Below are positions 59,163-64,000 of a stretch of DNA of 64,000 bases, in pieces. Every line of letters starts with the position of its first letter. The first letter of the stretch is position 1. Source of the DNA: Patescibacteria group bacterium (lineage in GTDB: Bacteria; Patescibacteriota; Minisyncoccia; Phycocordibacterales; BOKC01); contig BOKC01000002.1 in NCBI GenBank assembly GCA_016860785.1, positions 1-64,000 on the forward strand, given 5' to 3'. The notes under the pieces are model-generated. The model ran no database searches and was not told the origin of the DNA. It worked only from the letters and a program-made list of their open reading frames with translations. Position numbers and translations under genes: made by a program.

Positions 59163-60314
59163 TTAAATTTTGTATAAACTTGAGGTTAATTCTACCATAT
59201 TTTCTAATCTAAACTCGTCAAGAATCTTATTTTTTAATTCGGCGCCCAATTTTTGCCAATCACCTTTTTCTGATAACAAGTCTTGCAGAGCTTTTGTCAA
59301 ATCTTCTTTTTCTCCGGGTGTGAAAAGTAGACCGTTTTTACCACTCTCAATTATTTCAGGGACCCCACCAACTTCCGAAGCAAGAGTCGGCAATCCAGCC
59401 AAACCGGCTTCTAGAATTACGTAAGGCAAACCTTCAGTTCTCGATGGTAGGACAAAAATATCAAAGGCCTTTAAGTACCTTTGCGCGTTTTCCACGTAGC
59501 CCAACAAAAAAACCTTACTCTTCAGATTGTTTTTTTCTATTATCTTTTCTAATTTCTTTCTTTCTTCGCCTTTGCCGCAAACGATTAAGATAGCGCTTTC
59601 AAATTGGTTGGAAATTTTAGAGAAGGCCTCGATCAGCAAATCCACCCCTTTGTTTTTGTGAAGCTCGGAAATCGCGCCGATCCATAACCTGTCTTTTAAC
59701 TGGGGCAAAAGCTTTTTTCGCGCTTCATCTTTTTCAAAAAACTCAATTGGCCGGATGCCGTTATAAATTAAATGAATCTTCTTTTTTGTCCCCGGCCAAT
59801 TCATATCGTTTACGGTTTTTTTTGAAACAGCGATTGTTTTGTTGGTCATAAGAACTGTCAGCCATTGAAGAAATTTCCAAAGGAATTTTTGCCAGAAAAA
59901 CTTACTGTCGTTGAAAGCCCAGCCATGAGCAGTGAAGATAGTAATAGGGTATAGGGTATAGGGTTTAGGGTATAGAGAATAAATACGGGCGGAGAGGGTG
60001 CCGAGGAGGCCAATTTTGGAGCTGTTGAGGTGGATAATATTCGGTTTTTCTTTTTTATAAATTCGGATAAGCTCAAAAAAAAGAAGAAAATCTTTGAAAG
60101 GATTTATGTTCCTCTGAGAATTTTTTAATCGGATTGTTCGAATATTCTTTTCGGCCAATTTCTTTCCTAAAATGTCACCTTCACCGAAAGCGACGACGGT
60201 TTCAAAATCTTCTTTTGGCAAATTGGTCGCCAAGTCAAAAACATAGCGTTGCGCTCCTCCAAAATTACCCTTTGTAATTACGTACAAAACCCTCTTTTTT
60301 TGCCCTTTCCACAT
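59163..60314 (-). CDS. GT4-family glycosyltransferase
   Basis: The 383-residue GT-B enzyme has the N-terminal donor-side loop VITKGNFGGAQRYVFDLA. The C-terminal half has the family motifs IGAISELHKNKGVDLLIEA, VFLLGYVENAQRYLKAFDIFVLPSRTEGLPYVILEAGLAG and EX7E (EGLPYVILE). It probably adds sugars to a lipid-linked glycan, together with the sugar transferase and epimerase downstream of it. A TAGGG-type tandem repeat (59944-59976) is in frame and encodes the proline/tyrosine-rich insert SLYPKPYTLYPI. Confidence 0.9.
   Translation of the reverse strand: MWKGQKKRVLYVITKGNFGGAQRYVFDLATNLPKEDFETVVAFGEGDILGKKLAEKNIRTIRLKNSQRNINPFKDFLLFFELIRIYKKEKPNIIHLNSSKIGLLGTLSARIYSLYPKPYTLYPITIFTAHGWAFNDSKFFWQKFLWKFLQWLTVLMTNKTIAVSKKTVNDMNWPGTKKKIHLIYNGIRPIEFFEKDEARKKLLPQLKDRLWIGAISELHKNKGVDLLIEAFSKISNQFESAILIVCGKGEERKKLEKIIEKNNLKSKVFLLGYVENAQRYLKAFDIFVLPSRTEGLPYVILEAGLAGLPTLASEVGGVPEIIESGKNGLLFTPGEKEDLTKALQDLLSEKGDWQKLGAELKNKILDEFRLENMVELTSSLYKI
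59944..59976. repeat. TAGGG-type tandem repeat inside the glycosyltransferase gene
   Basis: Four near-copies of TAGGGTAT(A/T) lie in a coding region. On the coding strand they read CCCTATACC-like words giving alternating YP and LYP residues in a loop. Confidence 0.7.
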
Positions 60315-60345
60315 TAGAAGTCTATCTTATTGGAACTTTGAGTTT

Positions 60346-60374
60346 TTGACAAGCTTCTAATATGCTGATACTTT
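60346..60374 (+). promoter_or_regulatory. Sigma70-like promoter for the HTH gene
   Basis: TTGACA-N17-TACTTT lies 46 nt before the start codon at 60420; the leader ends in CAGAGGAG. Confidence 0.55.
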
Positions 60375-60419
60375 AATCTTAGATTTGTCGCTCAGAAACT
60401 TCAGCCAGAGGAGTGCGAA

Positions 60420-60785
60420 ATGCATGGAAGAAGGGGCAGAAAAAATGTTCAGGCCAAACACCGCCAGCGGGCATCGAGGTTTGTCAGAGATTGTCGGAAG
60501 AAGCTCGGCATATCTCAACGCGAATTCGGTCTGATTTGCGGTGTGACCTCACAGACCGTGGGCAATTGGGAGACGGGGCGCAGTGCAATGCCTTTGGATC
60601 TCATCTTCCTGCTGAAAGCTTACGTCGCTCGCCGGGAGATCGGATGGGTTGAGTTGTTCTTCTTTGGCATAGAATTTCCTGAAAAACCCAAGAGGGTGGT
60701 GAGGAAGAAGGATACGAAGAGTCATCAGGCCGGCAGGATTAGGACGAAAGCGGGACGAAGAGCAGGAAGAGCGGAACGACCCTGA
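60420..60785 (+). CDS. GC-rich HTH (Xre/Cro type) protein
   Basis: The 121-residue basic protein has a Cro/CI-type helix-turn-helix at about 22-75: CRKKLGISQREFGLICGVTSQTVGNWETGRSAMP. The C-terminal tail is very basic (KDTKSHQAGRIRTKAGRRAGRAERP) and may bind nucleic acid. It starts after AGAGGAGTGCGAA. Like four other genes here it is GC-rich with its own promoter, strong ribosome-binding site and terminator. It is a candidate regulator of that set, but this is speculative. Confidence 0.8.
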   Translation: MHGRRGRKNVQAKHRQRASRFVRDCRKKLGISQREFGLICGVTSQTVGNWETGRSAMPLDLIFLLKAYVARREIGWVELFFFGIEFPEKPKRVVRKKDTKSHQAGRIRTKAGRRAGRAERP

Positions 60786-60791
60786 CAAAAC

Positions 60792-60815
60792 AAAACCCCC
60801 AACAGGGGGTTTTAC
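60792..60815 (+). terminator. Rho-independent terminator
   Basis: AAAACCCCC-AACA-GGGGGTTTT. Confidence 0.9.
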
Positions 60816-60850
60816 ATTTTAAGCCAGTTTCTATAGTATAATTTTCTAAT

Positions 60851-62176
60851 ATGACTTTTTCGGGTAAAAAAGAAGCGTTTTTTCTGTTTTTTGGGGACTT
60901 ACTAGTCTTTTTGGCTTCTCTTTGGCTAACTTTGTTTTTTAGATATCAGGAAATTCCCGGAAAGGAAGAATTTGTTAACCACCTTAAACCGTTTTCAATA
61001 CTTTTTGCGGTTTGGTTTTTAGTGTTTTTTATCGCCGGACTTTATGAAAAACACACACTGATTTTTCAAAGTAAGCTACCAAACACCCTTCTGCATACTC
61101 AACTGGCAAACATTGTTATCGCTATCACTTTCTTTTATTTCATTCCCTTTTTTGGCATAACCCCAAAGACTAATCTCTTCATCTATCTCGCTATTTCTTT
61201 CATCCTGATTTTGTTTTGGAGAGTCAAAGGTCAAAAATTTTTCTATACCTCCAAGAGGCAAAATGCCATGCTAGTTGGCCACGGTGAAGAGATGAAAGAG
61301 TTGAAAGAAGAGGTTAATAATAACGAACGTTACGGAATAAAATTTATTTCCTCTGTTGATTTAGAAGAAATCGATGGCTTGGATTTTAAAGAAGAAGTGC
61401 TCAAGACTGTCTATTCCGAAGAAGTATCAGTTATCGCTATAGATTTGAGAAGTGAAAAGGTCGAGTCAGTTTTGTCTAATTTTTACAACCTCATATTTTC
61501 TAAGGTTAAATTTGTTGATATGCACAAAGTTTACGAAGATATTTTTGACCGAGTTCCGATGTCGGTTTTGAAATACAACTGGTTTTTGGAAAATATCTCT
61601 ACTGTCCACAATCCGACCTTTGATTTTGTAAAAAGAGTCACTGACATATTTGCCGCTCTAGTTTTAGGATTAGTTTCTTTTGTCTTTTACCCAATTGTCT
61701 TTTTAGCTGTAAAACTTGATGATGGTGGGCCGGTGTTTTTTGCCCAAAATAGAGTTGGTCAGAACAATAAGATTTTTAAAATTTTAAAATTTCGGTCCAT
61801 GACTGTTGATGAGCCGAAAAAAATAACCAAAGTTGGTAGTTTTTTGCGCCGGACCAGAATAGACGAATTACCTCAGCTCTGGAGTGTGTTGAAAGGGGAT
61901 TTGTCCCTAATTGGACCTCGACCGGAGATTCCTGAAATCGCTGAACTTTATGAGAAAAAAGTGCCCTATTATAATGTTCGCCATCTTATAAAACCCGGAC
62001 TTTCCGGTTGGGCGCAACTTTACCATCAAAATCCGCCGAAATTTAATGCTGATTTTGATGAAACTAAAACCAAGCTTTCTTATGATTTGTATTACATTAA
62101 AAATCGGTCTTTGATGCTTGATTTAAAAATTGCTTTAAAAACTCTGAAGGCGCTTTTTATGACAAGTGGAATTTAA
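60851..62176 (+). CDS. Polyprenyl glycosylphosphotransferase (sugar transferase)
   Basis: The 441-residue WcaJ/WbaP-type enzyme has four N-terminal membrane spans (about 8-140) and a CoA-binding-like middle domain. The C-terminal catalytic domain has FDFVKRVTDIFAALVLG, GGPVFFAQNRVGQNNKIFKI, KFRSMTVDE, RRTRIDELPQLWSVLKGDLSLIGPRPE and GLSGWAQL. It moves a phosphosugar onto undecaprenyl phosphate, starting a surface glycan. A TATAAT box ends 8 nt before the ATG. The sugar epimerase follows. Confidence 0.93.
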   Translation: MTFSGKKEAFFLFFGDLLVFLASLWLTLFFRYQEIPGKEEFVNHLKPFSILFAVWFLVFFIAGLYEKHTLIFQSKLPNTLLHTQLANIVIAITFFYFIPFFGITPKTNLFIYLAISFILILFWRVKGQKFFYTSKRQNAMLVGHGEEMKELKEEVNNNERYGIKFISSVDLEEIDGLDFKEEVLKTVYSEEVSVIAIDLRSEKVESVLSNFYNLIFSKVKFVDMHKVYEDIFDRVPMSVLKYNWFLENISTVHNPTFDFVKRVTDIFAALVLGLVSFVFYPIVFLAVKLDDGGPVFFAQNRVGQNNKIFKILKFRSMTVDEPKKITKVGSFLRRTRIDELPQLWSVLKGDLSLIGPRPEIPEIAELYEKKVPYYNVRHLIKPGLSGWAQLYHQNPPKFNADFDETKTKLSYDLYYIKNRSLMLDLKIALKTLKALFMTSGI

Positions 62177-62193
62177 TTTTTTGAAAATAGAAA

Positions 62194-63117
62194 ATGGAAA
62201 TAAACAAAAAAGTGGTAGTAACCGGAGGCGCGGGATTTATTGGAACTAATCTGGTTAAAAGACTCTTGTCCTCTGGTTTTAAAGTTGTAGTTTTAGACAA
62301 CTACGCCGGCGGTAAAAAAAAAGAACGTTTTCAGTCAGGCGCAGAATATGTTGAGGGTGATATTCGTGATGAAAAAATTTTATCTGAGGTTTTTAAAGGT
62401 GCCAATGGAGTTTTTCATCTCGCGGCTTTGCCAAGGGTCGCTGATTCTGTAGAAAAACCGAAAGAAACTCACGATGTCAATGTGAATGGAACTCTTGCGG
62501 TTTTATTGTCAGCTAAAAAAGCCGGAATTAAAAGGGTTGTTTTTGCTTCTTCCAGTGCCGCTTATGGTCAGCTATCAGAAGATAAATATCCGGTCAAAGA
62601 AGACAATATGGTAAAATCCCCGATTTCTCCTTACGGGTTGCATAAACTGGTAGGTGAACATTATTGTAAAATTTTTTCTAGGGAATTTGGTTTAGAAACA
62701 GTTTCCCTGATCTATTTTAATGTTTATGGTGAATATGCTGATCCGGATGGGGCTTACGCTTTGGTTATCGGACGTTTTTTAAAACAAAAGCAAGAAGGCA
62801 AGCCAATGACAATTTGTGGCGATGGCGAGTATTATCGAGATTATGTTCATGTTGAGGATGTTGCTAAAGCTAATATTTTGGCGATGGAAAGTAAAATGGT
62901 TGGAGGTGGAGAGACTATAAACATTGGTAGCGGTCAGGCTTTTTCCGTAAAACAAATTGCTAAAATAATTGGCGGAGACTGCGTTTACGTCCCTCCAAGA
63001 CCGGGAGATGTGCTTTACACTTGCGCTGATATTTCAAAAGCCAAAAGTGTTCTAAAATGGGAGCCGAAAATTATGCTTGCGGATGGAATAGAAAGTCTTA
63101 AAAAAACATATTTGTAA
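62194..63117 (+). CDS. NAD-dependent sugar epimerase/dehydratase
   Basis: The 307-residue extended SDR protein has the NAD motif VVVTGGAGFIGTNLV. The catalytic set is VFASSSAAYGQ (Ser/Thr) and SPYGLHKLVGEHY (YxxxK). FNVYGEYADPDGAY and YRDYVHVEDVAKANILAM are substrate-side segments. It most resembles UDP-glucose/UDP-GlcNAc 4-epimerases. With the sugar transferase just upstream it probably makes a precursor for a surface glycan. Confidence 0.9.
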   Translation: MEINKKVVVTGGAGFIGTNLVKRLLSSGFKVVVLDNYAGGKKKERFQSGAEYVEGDIRDEKILSEVFKGANGVFHLAALPRVADSVEKPKETHDVNVNGTLAVLLSAKKAGIKRVVFASSSAAYGQLSEDKYPVKEDNMVKSPISPYGLHKLVGEHYCKIFSREFGLETVSLIYFNVYGEYADPDGAYALVIGRFLKQKQEGKPMTICGDGEYYRDYVHVEDVAKANILAMESKMVGGGETINIGSGQAFSVKQIAKIIGGDCVYVPPRPGDVLYTCADISKAKSVLKWEPKIMLADGIESLKKTYL

Positions 63118-63177
63118 GACCGTATTTTTTAATGTATAATCGCCGAACAAGTTTTTATTTTTTTGTTTTTTTCAAAA

Positions 63178-64000
63178 ATGTTTTCAAGCAATAAATATAT
63201 TATTTTTTCTGTTTTACTGCTTTTTTTGTCAACTGGACTAGCGTTTTTTATTGTTCGTACAGAAGGTGAAAACTCTAGATTCGCTTTTCGTTTCGGGCTT
63301 GATTTGAAAGGTGGCAGTCATCTGGTTTATGACGCTGATGTTTCTGGTCTGGGAGACGGAAGGAGTGTGGATGATGCCATGTCGTCTTTGAGAGAAGTGA
63401 TTGAAAGGCGAGTAAATATTTTTGGAGTTTCAGAGCCAATCGTTCAGATTGAGAGGGGCGGTTTAGCAGGAGAAGAAAATCGACTTATTGTTGAATTACC
63501 TGGGATAACTGATCTCAAAGAAGCCGTTCAACTTATCGGAAAGACTCCGCTTCTGGAGTTCAAATTGATGTCGGATGAATCTTCCGTCGAGCCAGATTCC
63601 GAAGGAGAAATTTTAATGAACCTCGAAGAAATTTTTGTTGATACTGGCTTGACCGGCAGAATGCTTGATAGGGCGCGATTGGAATTTGATCAAACAACCA
63701 GAGAGCCAATAGTACTAATCTCTTTTAATTCCGAGGGGCGGGCTTTATTTGCTGAAATTACAAGAAATAACATTGGCAAACCACTTGCTATTTTTCTAGA
63801 TGGCGCACCGATATCCATACCTATTGTCAGGGAAGAAATAAGAGACGGGAACGCCCAGATTTCCGGCAATTTTAGTCCGCAAGAGGGTAGAGACTTAGTG
63901 CGTGATTTGAATTTCGGCGCATTACCCGTGCCGATTGAATTAATTTCAACCCAAAGCATCGGTGCTTCTTTGGGTGAGAAAATACTAGATGAAGGAGTTA
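63178..64000 (+). CDS. secD: Protein translocase subunit SecD (5' part)
   Basis: The gene starts at the ATG at 63178 and runs off the right edge, with 274 codons present. An N-terminal span (YIIFSVLLLFLSTGLAFFIV) is followed by FRFGLDLKGGSHLVYDADV, the SecD signature. ALREVIERRVNIFGVSEPI-type SLREVIERRVNIFGVSEPIV, NRLIVELPGITDLKEAVQLIGKTPLLEF and the periplasmic P1 domain come next. SecD with SecF aids protein export. A TATAAT box lies at 63135-63140. Confidence 0.95.
   Translation, partial: MFSSNKYIIFSVLLLFLSTGLAFFIVRTEGENSRFAFRFGLDLKGGSHLVYDADVSGLGDGRSVDDAMSSLREVIERRVNIFGVSEPIVQIERGGLAGEENRLIVELPGITDLKEAVQLIGKTPLLEFKLMSDESSVEPDSEGEILMNLEEIFVDTGLTGRMLDRARLEFDQTTREPIVLISFNSEGRALFAEITRNNIGKPLAIFLDGAPISIPIVREEIRDGNAQISGNFSPQEGRDLVRDLNFGALPVPIELISTQSIGASLGEKILDEGV

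Overview
The window reads as a chromosome segment from a Candidate Phyla Radiation (Patescibacteria) bacterium, most likely a Parcubacteria-type lineage. This is inferred from gene content, not from a tree. Pointers are the small single-copy housekeeping genes, mostly without Shine-Dalgarno sequences; many -10 boxes only 6-9 nt before the start codon; peptidoglycan-binding, dockerin-like and S-layer-like surface proteins; a lone Cas2/PaaX-like protein; a 23S rRNA gene full of group I introns; and no rplA after rplK and no rplI after rpsR. TGA is used as a stop, so the code is table 11.

Layout. 0-6 kb: a hairpin cluster, a PG-binding surface protein, a PAS protein, two ECF-like sigma factors (the second coupled to a DUF5667 membrane protein), a PduO-type adenosyltransferase and tRNA-His. 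6-10 kb: folD, a SIMPL protein, secE-nusG-rplK. 9.5-17.3 kb: a thymidylate supply island (dcd, folA, thyA, dCMP-type deaminase, tmk, and dut further on), broken up by a GIY-YIG cassette with inverted-repeat ends, a Cas2/PaaX-like gene between two palindromes, glyA, and two GC-rich secreted-protein genes. 17-33 kb: tRNA synthetases (argS, ileS carrying an inserted histidine-phosphatase domain, glyS, metG) with recO, an M16 peptidase, a PerM-type transporter and tatD. 33-41 kb: rpsF-ssb-[four-helix-bundle cassette]-rpsR, efp, recA, ftsK, and an HTH gene carrying about a dozen copies of a TAAARGACA motif. 41-46.5 kb: a large S-layer-like protein, a dockerin-like anchored protein and a smaller S-layer-like paralogue. 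46.5-49.6 kb: rplJ-rplL, a regulator-like protein and a small MscS-like membrane protein. 49.6-56.4 kb: 23S and 5S rRNA. 56.4-64 kb: a VWA protein, rodA, a glycosyltransferase, an HTH gene, a sugar transferase, a sugar epimerase and the start of secD.

The most striking region is the 23S gene. By my reading it holds four group I introns at E. coli positions 1917, 2500, 2584 and 2593. Three carry LAGLIDADG endonuclease genes. The last two are separated by an exon of only 9 nt in the peptidyl transferase centre. The exon lengths between introns match E. coli spacing almost exactly (584, 84 and 9 nt). The same rRNA carries two AT-rich insertions that are reverse complements of each other over 30 nt. 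A gene of the 23S-intervening-sequence-protein (four-helix bundle) family sits elsewhere in the window between inverted repeats of similar texture.

A second theme is small repeats: families of degenerate tandem words built on 4-base palindromes (CTAG, AGCT, TTAA and others), 40-bp perfect palindromes with an ACGGCCGT core, and CCCTGAGCGAAGTCGAAGGG-type repeats. Some lie inside reading frames (glyA, tatD, recO, glyS, a glycosyltransferase) without breaking them. A third theme is a set of GC-richer genes with strong Shine-Dalgarno sequences, near-consensus promoters and their own terminators, which stand out against the leaderless, AT-rich background.
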